Positions 7,194-16,123 of a stretch of DNA of 43,324 nucleotides are shown piece by piece. Under the pieces are notes generated by a model. The model ran no database searches. It saw nothing but the letters and a program-made list of their open reading frames with translations, and was not told the DNA's origin. The stretch comes from Ruminococcus sp. Its GTDB lineage: Bacteria; Bacillota; Clostridia; Oscillospirales; Acutalibacteraceae. The first letter of the stretch is position 1, and the number at the start of each line of letters is the position of its first letter. The DNA lies in contig JAMPAE010000002.1 in NCBI GenBank assembly GCA_023667385.1, positions 1 to 43,324 on the forward strand. Direction: 5' to 3'. A program made the translations under genes and the position numbers.

Positions 7194-9965
7194 TTATTCG
7201 CTCAACTGATATTCAACCGTTGCAGTGAACAAGTCACCGTTGATTTCAAGGCTCAGCTTGCCACCTTGGAGCTTGCAGAAGTTTTCTGCAATTGAAAGGC
7301 CAAGTCCGTTTCCGTCAGATGAGCGTGACTTGTCGCCCCTGACAAACCTTGCAAGAAGCTCCGATGCCGGAATGTTAAGCTGGTTTTCCGAAACATTGCG
7401 TAGGCTGATGATGCCCTTACCGTTTTTCTTATAAATACGCAGGTACACTCTCGTGCCCGGCATCGCATATTTTTTGACATTGCTCATGAGGTTATCAAAA
7501 ACTCTGTAGCAAAGCTTGCTGTCTGCCATGATGATGATTTCTTCATCATCCTCCTGCTCAACAAGCGTCAGTCCACGGTTTTCAAATTCATCGTCATATT
7601 CGCCTGTAATCTGGCGTGTCAGCTCATTCAGGCTGACTTTAATCAACTCAACATTCACTGCGCCCGATGAAGCCTTTGATGCTTCAACCAAATCCTCAAT
7701 CAAGCGCTTGAGCCTTGCGCTTTTTTCGCCAAGCACATCAATATATTCCTGTGCGCTTGCGTCATTGATGTTGCAGCGTGAAAGCAGGTCAACATAGGTG
7801 ATGATTGACGTGAGCGGCGTTTTCAAATCGTGCGAAACATTTGTGATAAGCTCCGTTTTCATACGCTGCTCCTTAACTGCATTTTCAACTGCATAGCTCA
7901 AGCCTTGGTTGATTGCAGTAACATCGTTCGCATAAGCTCTGACTGTTTGCGGCATTGATGTTGTGTCAATCGTAACGCCGTAGTTGCCCATCTTAACCTG
8001 ATTGAGCGCATAGAAAACCTTTCTCAGTGAATAGGCGTATCTTAACATACCGATAACAACAAAAATATCATATGCCGCAAGCAAAACGCAAAAGAAAATG
8101 CCGAATATCCAACTTTCTGCCGCCATAGAACAAATTGCAATAACCGAAACAACCGAGTTCGGAACAATCACCCACAAAACAAGCTTACGCAGAACATCGT
8201 TGAAAATATCCTTATAGACCGCAGGCCTTGCTTTTCTTTTTTCACGGCGTTCAATGTGCTTTTGCTTCGCTTTTTTTCCAAGCTTCGCAAGCCACCTGAT
8301 GAAAACAGCAAGCATAATGTTTTTCATCAGAGTTCCGTTTTTGATGTGGCGTGCGATATACAAAATCCAATCAATCAAAACCGCTGCAATCATCATCGCA
8401 AGAATTGAGAAAAGTCTCACAGTATAAATCCATGCAAGCTCATTCGCATTCCATGAATCAATTACCACCAAGCATATACCGCCTAAGCCGACAATGATTC
8501 CACCGTTGATTGCCGTGCGCAAAAGCGTGAAGATTTTATCGGTATACATCATGTGAAGCTCATCATCGCCGTGTTTTCTGCCGCTTTTGATGATTAGAAC
8601 AATCACACAGATGATGAATCCGATAAGCATTGCCAGTGTATAGCTGAAAGCAGAACGTACCTCTTTGTAAACCCCGGTATATGTTTCTTCCATTTTGCTG
8701 AAAGCATCATCACCGGCAAGCGTTTCATCAAAACTGACATAAAGCGCATAGTTGCTGACAAGCTCTTTCAGATAACTTTCGTCATAATATCTGCCGATGC
8801 CTGATCTGTATACCGAGTTTGAATAGTCCGACTCTTCATACAACTTTTGATAGCGGCTGCCCATGCCGACATAACCGTCAGAACCGGTTTTGATGAAGCT
8901 CCACGGATATTTGAGGAAAATGTTTTCAAGCTCTTTTGCACTTGTGCTTGAATCAACGTTTTTCACGTTTGAGATGATTTTGCCCGTGTCCTTGTTAACA
9001 AATGCAAACTTCAGGTTTTCATAAAGGCTTATGCCCTCATCCATTCTTTTTGCTTCGTCACGAAACTCATCATATTTATCAACAAGCGCAGCATAGTAAT
9101 TCGAGCTGTATTCTCCGCTTTTAATTCCTGACATAAAATTATCATAAAGCACATCATCAACAACGTTGACTGCGTAATAGCCATCCATGCCTTCGTCATT
9201 GTAGTTAGTGTTGCAGATTATAACAACAGCATCCGCATCGCCTGCTTTTTTCAAAATTTCGGCAGGAATACCGTTTTTCATTTCGAAGTGCGACACAACA
9301 GATGTTGACGCAGCGGATGGCGGCGCTGTGACCAAATCGCCGTCAACATCATAATATGTTGTTGCCCATATGTCAAAATCTCCATCATAGTCCTCATAGT
9401 CTTCATCGTTAATGTAAACCGCTTGACCGTCTTCGTTCAGCACCCAATCGCCGTTAAAAGTATAGTAATCTTCATCTTCTTCATAAACAAAAATACCTGA
9501 GATTTTGTGATTACCCTTATGCGAATCAAGCCTTTTCAGCGAAACAAAACCGCTTTGCAGATAGTTGATAGCCGGACGGTAATAATTGCGGCTGCAATCA
9601 TTCTCAATTTCACTGATCAGTTCGTCTTTATAGCTGTCATATTCTGCACGCAGGCTTTTTTCGACACGCTCTTTCAGTTCGTTGTAATCTTCCTTTGTGC
9701 CGTCACCATAAAGTGTTGCCTTTTGCACCACATAGCGCATGAAGCTGCTATATTCCTCAGTGAACATCGTGCTGGTTTCCATGTTGAAGTTTTTTCCCTG
9801 GATTAGCACATTTGAATAATAGCTGTCTGAAATCTTTTTGGTTTCAGCAGAGTGAATCAGGTTCATCACTCTTGTTGTTCCTGCAAAAACAAAAATTAGC
9901 GCAAGCAAAAATGCAATTGTTTTAGGTATCATTGAACGGTCAAATTTTCTCAATCTTGTATCCAA
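7194..9965 (-). CDS. Large membrane sensor histidine kinase, VanS-like catalytic core
   Basis: About 923 residues. One N-terminal membrane segment (about 14-33) precedes a roughly 400-residue acidic, Tyr-rich extracytoplasmic domain. Five or six further membrane segments follow between about 460 and 680, then the catalytic core: H-box 'NVSHDLKTPLTSI' with His712, N-box 'VFDNLMSNVKKYAM', and 'SSDGNGLGLSIAENF'. The many membrane segments between sensor and kinase are unusual for a VanS type. Start uncertain: TTG at 9965 has AAGGTGG nine bases upstream; TTG 9953 and ATG 9932 are alternatives. It overlaps the response regulator gene and is translationally coupled to it. Ligand unknown. Confidence 0.9.
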   Translation of the reverse strand: MDTRLRKFDRSMIPKTIAFLLALIFVFAGTTRVMNLIHSAETKKISDSYYSNVLIQGKNFNMETSTMFTEEYSSFMRYVVQKATLYGDGTKEDYNELKERVEKSLRAEYDSYKDELISEIENDCSRNYYRPAINYLQSGFVSLKRLDSHKGNHKISGIFVYEEDEDYYTFNGDWVLNEDGQAVYINDEDYEDYDGDFDIWATTYYDVDGDLVTAPPSAASTSVVSHFEMKNGIPAEILKKAGDADAVVIICNTNYNDEGMDGYYAVNVVDDVLYDNFMSGIKSGEYSSNYYAALVDKYDEFRDEAKRMDEGISLYENLKFAFVNKDTGKIISNVKNVDSSTSAKELENIFLKYPWSFIKTGSDGYVGMGSRYQKLYEESDYSNSVYRSGIGRYYDESYLKELVSNYALYVSFDETLAGDDAFSKMEETYTGVYKEVRSAFSYTLAMLIGFIICVIVLIIKSGRKHGDDELHMMYTDKIFTLLRTAINGGIIVGLGGICLVVIDSWNANELAWIYTVRLFSILAMMIAAVLIDWILYIARHIKNGTLMKNIMLAVFIRWLAKLGKKAKQKHIERREKRKARPAVYKDIFNDVLRKLVLWVIVPNSVVSVIAICSMAAESWIFGIFFCVLLAAYDIFVVIGMLRYAYSLRKVFYALNQVKMGNYGVTIDTTSMPQTVRAYANDVTAINQGLSYAVENAVKEQRMKTELITNVSHDLKTPLTSIITYVDLLSRCNINDASAQEYIDVLGEKSARLKRLIEDLVEASKASSGAVNVELIKVSLNELTRQITGEYDDEFENRGLTLVEQEDDEEIIIMADSKLCYRVFDNLMSNVKKYAMPGTRVYLRIYKKNGKGIISLRNVSENQLNIPASELLARFVRGDKSRSSDGNGLGLSIAENFCKLQGGKLSLEINGDLFTATVEYQLSE

Positions 9966-10629
9966 TACCCCACACCACCTTAATATACATAGGATTTTTA
10001 GTGTCAATTTCCAGTTTTTCTCGGATTCGTCTGATGTGCACAGTCACAGTCTTATCGGAAGCCATTGCCTCCTCGTTCCAAACATTCTCATAAATCTGTG
10101 CCGAAGAAAGCGTTCTGCCAAGGTTCATCATCATGTATTCCACAATTTTATATTCAGTTGCGGTCAACCTGACTTCTTCGCCGTCAAGCGTAACCTTCCT
10201 TGACTGAGTGTCAACCGAAAGTCCGCCGGTTGTGATGATGCCGTCCCTGACTGTCATGCTTCCAAGCGAGATATAACGCCTGATTTGCGATTTAACTCTT
10301 GCAATTATTTCAAGCGGGTTAAACGGCTTTGTAACATAGTCATCAGCACCAAAGCCCAGCCCTGCAATTTTGTCGGTATCTTCACTTTTGGCAGAAAGGA
10401 AGATAATCGGCACATTGCTGCTTTCCCTGATTTTCACAGTTGCCAAAATGCCGTCCATGACCGGCATCATGACGTCCATGATAATGCAGTGAATTTCATT
10501 GCGGCCGACAATGTCAACAGCTTCTTTTCCGTTGAATGCTTTAAGAACGTTATAGCCCTCAGCCTTGAGATAAATTTCAATTGAATCAACAATCGCCTTA
10601 TCGTCGTCACAAACAAGAACGTTTTGCAT
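9940..10629 (-). CDS. OmpR/PhoB-family response regulator
   Basis: 229 residues. The receiver domain (about 1-115) has the acidic pocket 'VCDDD' at 6-10, phospho-acceptor Asp52 in 'IIMDVMMPVMDG', and 'DDYVTKPF' with the conserved Lys near 101. The C-terminal winged helix (about 130-225) shows 'LTATEYKIVEYMMMNLGRTLSS' and 'VTVHIRRIREKLE', typical of OmpR/PhoB DNA binding to direct repeats. The ATG at 10629 has GGAGGA nine bases upstream; a TTG five codons earlier is less likely. Partner of the downstream overlapping kinase. Confidence 0.95.
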   Translation of the reverse strand: MQNVLVCDDDKAIVDSIEIYLKAEGYNVLKAFNGKEAVDIVGRNEIHCIIMDVMMPVMDGILATVKIRESSNVPIIFLSAKSEDTDKIAGLGFGADDYVTKPFNPLEIIARVKSQIRRYISLGSMTVRDGIITTGGLSVDTQSRKVTLDGEEVRLTATEYKIVEYMMMNLGRTLSSAQIYENVWNEEAMASDKTVTVHIRRIREKLEIDTKNPMYIKVVWGIGYKIEKI

Positions 10630-10647
10630 ATCAGATTCCTCCAAAAA

Positions 10648-10664
10648 AGTGCTCTAAAAGCACT
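10648..10664 (-). promoter_or_regulatory. Terminator-like hairpin in the response regulator leader
   Basis: Minus strand AGTGCT TTTAG AGCACT followed by six T, directly before the ribosome site of the regulator gene. It could act as an attenuator or lower basal expression. The stem is only six base pairs, so this is tentative. Confidence 0.4.
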
Positions 10665-10718
10665 CCACTCAAACTGTATCTATATATTAAGGTGTAAAAA
10701 TTACGATTCACGCTCATA

Positions 10719-10746
10719 ATTATAACAAATTTATTACAAATTGCAA
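10719..10746 (-). promoter_or_regulatory. Sigma-A promoter of the two-component operon
   Basis: Minus strand TTGCAA (10741-10746), 16-base spacer, TATAAT (10719-10724), giving a leader of about 85 nt. Confidence 0.7.
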
Positions 10747-10877
10747 TGATTCCGGTCATTTGTGCGTATATTTATGCTTTTTAGTCTTATCATCAACATA
10801 AGTTAACAAGTCTACACTTGAATCACAGTCGCTTCAATGCAATCATTTGCCTTCGTGCTAATAATCTTTATTTTATA

Positions 10878-10906
10878 TTGAAATCAAACTGTTCACGTGG
10901 TATACT
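10878..10906 (+). promoter_or_regulatory. Sigma-A promoter of the CapA-like gene
   Basis: TTGAAA (10878-10883), 17-base spacer, TATACT (10901-10906) with an extended TGG before the -10. It lies 43 bases upstream of the ATG at 10950. The rest of the 10630-10949 gap holds the divergent two-component promoter and AT-rich sequence. Confidence 0.85.
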
Positions 10907-10949
10907 AAAAATAAGAAAAATTAAGGTAAAATCAAGGAGATATAAAACT

Positions 10950-12359
10950 ATGGCATCTTCAAACAAGCAAAATAAAAGGACGGTTTCCGCACTGTTTGTG
11001 ATAATGGTTGTTCTGTTCAGCCTTTGCATTGCAGGCATTGCTGTTTTTTCGGGCATCAGTATGCAGGAAAGACTTGCTCCGGCAAATGCAGATGCTTTCA
11101 CTGCACCCACTGAACCACCCGTACCAATCAAGGTCAGCGAAGCAACCATCGGTTCAGCCGGCGATGTGCTGATTCATGTTCCGATCTTCAACGCTGCTTA
11201 TTCATCAGATACGAAAACCTATGATTTTTCAAGCATCTTCACCTATTCTGAAAGTGAAATAAAAGATTGCGATTATTTTGTTGCAAACCTTGAAACGACC
11301 CTCGGCGGAACTGAAAACGGCAGGAAATACTCAGGCTACCCAACATTCAACTCACCCGATGAAATTACCTCTGCACTCAAAGATTCGGGCGTTGACTGCC
11401 TGCTCACTGCAAACAACCATTGCTATGACACAAGCTCAAGCGGCGTCATGCGCACTCAACAGATTGTTGCTCAGGCGGGCTTTGATTACATCGGAACAAG
11501 AACTGCCGAAACCGAAAAGAAGTATCTTGTCAAAGAAGTTAATGACATCAAATTCGGCATGGTTTGCTACACATATGAAACAGAAACAAAGCAAGCAACC
11601 AGAAAGGCTCTCAACGGAATTCTTGTCAGCGAAGAATCCGCACCACTGATCAACTCTTTTGATTACACCAATCTCGATAAATTTTACACCGAAATGGAAG
11701 AACAGATTAAGCTGATGAAAAATGCAGGCGCAGAAGTTCTCGTTGCTTATCTGCACTGGGGCAATGAATATCAGCTTGAAGCAAACAGCCGCCAGAAAGA
11801 GATTGCTCAAAAGCTGTGCGACCTTGGCATTGACGTCATCATCGGCGGACATCCGCACGTTGTTCAGCCGGTTGACCTCATCACTTCAACCGATGGCAGC
11901 CACAAAATGGTCTGCGTTTACTCAATGGGCAACATGGTTTCCAACCAAAGGCGTCAGCACATGGGACTTAAAACAGGTCACACTGAGGATGGCATGATTT
12001 TTGAAATGACTTTCTCAAAATACAGTGACGGCACAGTTATTTTTGAAAACATCGAGGTTATTCCGACTTGGGTACATCTTTACACATCCGGTGGAAAGAG
12101 CGTATATAACATCGTTCCGCTCAGTGACAACATGGATTCAAAGGCTGACGAGCTTGGTCTGAACAAATCATCAAACGGTCTGACACTCGCCAAAGGTTCC
12201 TATGAAAGAACAATGAAGCTTGTTTCAGACGGCGTTGAAAAAAGCAATGATTATCTGCAATCTGTTCCGAGGCCGGGCGAAGAAACATCAGCAAATGAAA
12301 GCTCAACGGTTGATTCAACAAGCGAAGCATCATCTGAATCAGTCACTGCAAACCAATAA
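10950..12359 (+). CDS. CapA/PgsA-like metallophosphatase-fold protein, membrane anchored
   Basis: 469 residues. An uncleaved signal anchor (about 17-40) is followed by a PGA_cap domain (about 75-390): 'GDVLIHV', 'NLETTLGG', 'TANNHCYD', 'AYLHWGNEYQ' and 'IIGGHPHVVQP' are the metal-site loops of the CapA/YwtB family. The C-terminal 40 residues are Ser/Thr/Glu-rich. Relatives take part in poly-gamma-glutamate capsule export, but many Clostridia carry stand-alone copies of unknown role, and no capB/capC lies nearby. AAGGAGA precedes the ATG by nine bases. An upstream in-frame ATG at 10818 precedes the promoter and is rejected. Divergent from the two-component operon, which could control it. Confidence 0.88.
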   Translation: MASSNKQNKRTVSALFVIMVVLFSLCIAGIAVFSGISMQERLAPANADAFTAPTEPPVPIKVSEATIGSAGDVLIHVPIFNAAYSSDTKTYDFSSIFTYSESEIKDCDYFVANLETTLGGTENGRKYSGYPTFNSPDEITSALKDSGVDCLLTANNHCYDTSSSGVMRTQQIVAQAGFDYIGTRTAETEKKYLVKEVNDIKFGMVCYTYETETKQATRKALNGILVSEESAPLINSFDYTNLDKFYTEMEEQIKLMKNAGAEVLVAYLHWGNEYQLEANSRQKEIAQKLCDLGIDVIIGGHPHVVQPVDLITSTDGSHKMVCVYSMGNMVSNQRRQHMGLKTGHTEDGMIFEMTFSKYSDGTVIFENIEVIPTWVHLYTSGGKSVYNIVPLSDNMDSKADELGLNKSSNGLTLAKGSYERTMKLVSDGVEKSNDYLQSVPRPGEETSANESSTVDSTSEASSESVTANQ

Positions 12360-12395
12360 AAATCAGCCATGTCAATTGAATTTTATTATAAAGAT

Positions 12396-12436
12396 AATAA
12401 CCGTCCGTTTTGCATAACGTGGCGGTTATTTTTTTT
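12396..12436 (+). terminator. Intrinsic terminator after the CapA-like gene
   Basis: AATAACCG (12396-12403) pairs with CGGTTATT (12423-12430), then six more T. Confidence 0.9.
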
Positions 12437-12480
12437 GCATTAAAGATTGTCAAATAAATGTAAAAAATCTGCCTTTTCAC

Positions 12481-12509
12481 TTGTATTAATGAACTCAATC
12501 AGTTAAAAT
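12481..12509 (+). promoter_or_regulatory. Sigma-A promoter of the sulfatase gene
   Basis: TTGTAT (12481-12486), 17-base spacer, TAAAAT (12504-12509), with AAGGAGA and the ATG at 12541 downstream. Confidence 0.7.
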
Positions 12510-12540
12510 AGCTATAGTTACACTACAAGGAGAACATATA

Positions 12541-13866
12541 ATGAACCAGAAAAAAAACATAATCTTTTATTTCAGCGATCAGCAACGCTGGGATACTGTG
12601 AACGATGAGCTTACCCCGAATCTTATGGGGCTTGCCGCTGAGGGTGTTAAGTTTGAGAACAACTTCACCTGCCAGCCCGTCTGCGGACCGGCAAGAGCCT
12701 GCCTGCAAACCGGTGTTTACGCAACTCAATGCGGCTGTTATTGGAACGGAGTACCACTGCCGAAAGACATCAAACCGCTTGCTGAATATTTCAACGAGGC
12801 GGGATATGAAACCGCATATGTCGGAAAATGGCACCTCGCCTCCGACAGGATTCAGAATGTTGGCGTTCACTGTGAAAAAACTGCTGTGCCTAAAGACCGT
12901 CAGGGTGGCTATTCCTATTGGCGTGCAGCCGATGTGCTTGAGTTCACCTCTCACGGCTATGACGGTTATATTTTTGATTCAGACGGTAATCAGCTTGATT
13001 TTAAAGGTTATCGTGCCGACTGTATCAATGATTATGCACTTGAATTTCTTGATAACCGCAGCGATGAAAAGCCGTTTTTCCTGTTCATCTCTCAACTTGA
13101 GCCGCATCATCAAAACGATCACAAGCGCTATGAGGGCTATCGTGAAACCGTTGATAACTATAAAAACTACCCCATCCCGGAGGATTTGGCTTTCCTCAAG
13201 GGTGACTACAACGAGCAGTACCCCGATTATCTGAGCGCAATCAACCGTCTTGACTATAACGTCGGCAAACTTGTTGAAAAGCTCAAGCAGCTCGGCATTT
13301 ATGATAACACTGTTATCATCTATACTTCCGACCACGGCAGCCACTTCAAAACACGCAACGCTGAATATAAGCGCAGTTGCCACGAAAGCTCAACCCACAC
13401 ACCGCTCATCATTTCAGGCGGCAGCTTCAAAGGCGGAATCACACATGAGAATCTGACAAGCTTAATTGACATACCGCCGACACTGCTGTCACTTGCGGGC
13501 ATCGACATTCCCGAAAGCTATGAGGGTGTTGACCTTGCAAAGCAAATTGAATCTGACGAAGAGCGCTCACACGTGTTCATGCAGATCAGCGAAAGCCAGT
13601 GTGCAAGAGCGATACGCACAAAACAATATAAATACTCCGTCAGAAGTGCCGCACTTGAGGGTTTCACAACCCATGATTCAGCCGTTTATTTTGAAGATTA
13701 TCTATATGACCTTTCAAAAGATCCTCACGAAAAAAACAACCTTGTCAAAAACAAAAACTATGCCTCCGTCAGAAAAGAGCTTAAGCAGATTCTGATTAAG
13801 CAAATGACAGACATAGGCGAAAAGAAGCCGCTGATTCTGCCTGCACTGTTTGCAAGGAAGAAATAA
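12541..13866 (+). CDS. Type I sulfatase, cytoplasmic
   Basis: 441 residues of the alkaline-phosphatase superfamily. The metal-binding N-terminal 'FYFSDQQRWD' has Asp13 and Gln14. The sulfatase signature is CGPAR at 48-52; Cys48 would be converted to formylglycine. 'VGKWHL' follows near 97-102, and the second metal site 'IYTSDHGSH' near 262. There is no signal peptide, so it should act in the cytosol on an imported sulfated small molecule or sugar. Cys-type sulfatases in anaerobes need anSME, and none is in this window. The gene stands alone between a promoter and a terminator, giving no clue to its substrate. Confidence 0.92.
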   Translation: MNQKKNIIFYFSDQQRWDTVNDELTPNLMGLAAEGVKFENNFTCQPVCGPARACLQTGVYATQCGCYWNGVPLPKDIKPLAEYFNEAGYETAYVGKWHLASDRIQNVGVHCEKTAVPKDRQGGYSYWRAADVLEFTSHGYDGYIFDSDGNQLDFKGYRADCINDYALEFLDNRSDEKPFFLFISQLEPHHQNDHKRYEGYRETVDNYKNYPIPEDLAFLKGDYNEQYPDYLSAINRLDYNVGKLVEKLKQLGIYDNTVIIYTSDHGSHFKTRNAEYKRSCHESSTHTPLIISGGSFKGGITHENLTSLIDIPPTLLSLAGIDIPESYEGVDLAKQIESDEERSHVFMQISESQCARAIRTKQYKYSVRSAALEGFTTHDSAVYFEDYLYDLSKDPHEKNNLVKNKNYASVRKELKQILIKQMTDIGEKKPLILPALFARKK

Positions 13867-13878
13867 AAAGCCAAATAT

Positions 13879-13925
13879 AAAAAATGCGGGAAGCCGTTCT
13901 GCTTTAAGAGCCACGCTTCCCGCAT
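13879..13925 (-). terminator. Bidirectional terminator, sulfatase / ABC exporter
   Basis: Perfect 11-base arms ATGCGGGAAGC (13884-13894) and GCTTCCCGCAT (13915-13925). The minus-strand read is followed by TTTTT, so it mainly ends the ABC operon. It lies between convergent genes and probably also serves the sulfatase. Confidence 0.88.
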
Positions 13926-13969
13926 ATTATTTGTTTCAGACAATAAAGCTCGAAATGATTCTGCATTTA

Positions 13970-16123
13970 TCAAGTCATTTCAAAGATTCCTGTATATAAT
14001 TGATAATATTTACCCGCAAAGTCAATCAATGCCTTATGTGCGCCATGCTCAATAACTTCGCCGTTTTCAAGAACAACAATTTCCTCTGAGTTTCTGACTG
14101 TTGAAAGGCGGTGAGCAATGACAAGAACAGTTTTATCTGCCATGAGTTGATCCATGCCGATTTCAATCAGGCGCTCAGTTCTTGTGTCAACCGAGCTGGT
14201 TGCTTCGTCAAGCACCAACAGCGGTCTGCCCGAAATTGCAGCCCTTGCAATGTTAATCAACTGCGCCTGACCAACGCTGATGTTGATTCCGTCTGCACGG
14301 ATTTCGGTTTCATATTTATCGGGCAGCTTTTCAATGAACTTATCTGCGTTTGCAAGCTTTGCAGCAGCAGCAATTTCTTCATCTGTTGCATCAAGCTTAC
14401 CATATCTGATGTTTTCCGCAATCGTTCCAACAAACAGCTTGGAATCCTGAAGGACAAACGCCATGGTTCCTCTCAAATCATCTTTTTTGATGTCTCTGAT
14501 GTCAATTCCGTCAATTTTAATGCTGCCCTCGTCAACTTCATAAAAACGGTTGATAAGATTCGTGATGGTTGTTTTACCTGCACCGGTCGAGCCAACAAAC
14601 GCCAACTTCTCACCACTGTTTGCATGAGTTGAAACGTGCTTGAGAACAGGTTTATCTTCAACATAGGCAAACGAGATGTCGTCAATATCAATGTCGCACT
14701 TAACGGGAACATATTTAACTGAGCCGTCTTCCTGCGGAACTTTCCATGAAAGCTCGCCGTTCTCGTTTTCTTCCGCTTCGCCATACATATTTCTGATTAC
14801 CTTCGCAAGTGTAACCTTGCCCTCATCGGTTTCATGCGGAGTATCAAGAACCTCGAAGATTCTTTCTGCACCGGCAAGAGCTGAAATCAAAGTGCTGTAG
14901 CTTGCAGCAATTGAGGCAACAGGCGTGCCGTAGTTTCCAACGTATTGGAGATAGGTTACAAGTTTGGGAATTGTCATTTTGCCTTTGATGACCATGGTTG
15001 CACCAATCGAAACAGCAACAGCGTAGTTAAGCCTTGTGATCATTGACATGATTGGACCCATGAGACCACCGATGATGTTACCTTTAACGCCGTTCTTTCT
15101 GTATGCCTCGTTGATTTCAGCAAATTCTCTTTTCGACTTTTCTTCATAGCTGAAAATCTTAACAACCTTGATTCCTCTGATATGTTCTTCAATATATCCG
15201 TTGCAATCTGCCATTGTTGACTGCTGCTTTTTGAAATAAGGCTCGCACTTTTTTGTCAGAACCACAACCGTCAGCAGCATGAAGAAAATTGCAACCGTAA
15301 TTGTCAGTGTTATGCGCCAGCTATAGAAAAGCATGATTCCGATTGTCAAAACAGCCTGAATGCTTGCGGAAATCAAATCGGTAAATGTGTTCTGCACAAG
15401 GTCGCTGACTCTGCCAATATCGCTTGTGAAGTGGCTCATGATTTCGCCCGTTTTGCGCTTGTCGAAGAAACTGAGCGGTAAGCCCTGAATGTGATTAAAC
15501 AGCTCACGTCTCATGTTTGTCAAAACCTTGACGGAAACCGAAAGCATGATTCTTGTGTAAAGGAAGCTCATCAGCGCCGCAACGATATATGCAATTGACA
15601 TCACAACAAGGAACTTCACAATTCTTGCAAACGCTTCATCTGCACCCATGTTGTTTTTCAGCACAGCTTCAATTGCTGTGTAAACCGGCTGCATGATAAG
15701 CGAGGAGCAAACGCTGACAACCGTTGAAAGGATAACCAAAACTGCAACAACGAACAGCCATGCTTTTTGCTTTGTGATGTATCCGATGAGCCTTGCCGCC
15801 GATGATTTTGCATCTTTAGGCTTGTTTTTGTTTTTCTTTTTTGCTTTTTCAAGCTTTTTCTTTTCGTCTTCTGTAAGTTCTTCTTCAGGCTTTTTCTCAA
15901 GCTTTTTTGCTTCTTTGGATTCAGCCCTCACCTGCTTGATTGCCTTAACAATCGCTTTGAGTGCACTCTGCTTTTTCTTTTTGCCGTCTGTTGACTTTTC
16001 GGCGGCATCTTCTTTTGCAGGTTCTGTTGAAGCGGTATCCGCTGCGGCTTCTTCTGCCACGGCAGTTGCTTCAGAAGTTTTTATTTCTTCCTGCTCAGTC
16101 AAAGGAGTATTCTCTTTACTCAT
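13970..16123 (-). CDS. Heterodimeric ABC exporter subunit with charged N-terminal extension
   Basis: 717 residues against about 600 for the family. The first 110 residues are Glu/Lys/Ala-rich and predicted disordered or coiled ('KKLEKKPEEELTEDEKKKLE'). Six membrane segments follow (about 118-400), then an ABC domain: Walker A GSTGAGKTT at 511-519, degenerate signature ISVGQ near 616 instead of LSGGQ, Walker B 'LLVLDEATS' with catalytic Glu640, and H-loop 'VLVIAHRLST'. It overlaps the preceding ABC gene by four bases. The two make a BmrCD/TM287-288-type exporter with one catalytic and one degenerate ATP site. Substrate unknown. Confidence 0.93.
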   Translation of the reverse strand: MSKENTPLTEQEEIKTSEATAVAEEAAADTASTEPAKEDAAEKSTDGKKKKQSALKAIVKAIKQVRAESKEAKKLEKKPEEELTEDEKKKLEKAKKKNKNKPKDAKSSAARLIGYITKQKAWLFVVAVLVILSTVVSVCSSLIMQPVYTAIEAVLKNNMGADEAFARIVKFLVVMSIAYIVAALMSFLYTRIMLSVSVKVLTNMRRELFNHIQGLPLSFFDKRKTGEIMSHFTSDIGRVSDLVQNTFTDLISASIQAVLTIGIMLFYSWRITLTITVAIFFMLLTVVVLTKKCEPYFKKQQSTMADCNGYIEEHIRGIKVVKIFSYEEKSKREFAEINEAYRKNGVKGNIIGGLMGPIMSMITRLNYAVAVSIGATMVIKGKMTIPKLVTYLQYVGNYGTPVASIAASYSTLISALAGAERIFEVLDTPHETDEGKVTLAKVIRNMYGEAEENENGELSWKVPQEDGSVKYVPVKCDIDIDDISFAYVEDKPVLKHVSTHANSGEKLAFVGSTGAGKTTITNLINRFYEVDEGSIKIDGIDIRDIKKDDLRGTMAFVLQDSKLFVGTIAENIRYGKLDATDEEIAAAAKLANADKFIEKLPDKYETEIRADGINISVGQAQLINIARAAISGRPLLVLDEATSSVDTRTERLIEIGMDQLMADKTVLVIAHRLSTVRNSEEIVVLENGEVIEHGAHKALIDFAGKYYQLYTGIFEMT

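Noticed and set aside
11436..11858. 140-codon minus-strand frame inside the CapA-like gene.
   Set aside because: Antisense shadow of a clear PGA_cap coding region, with no ribosome site.
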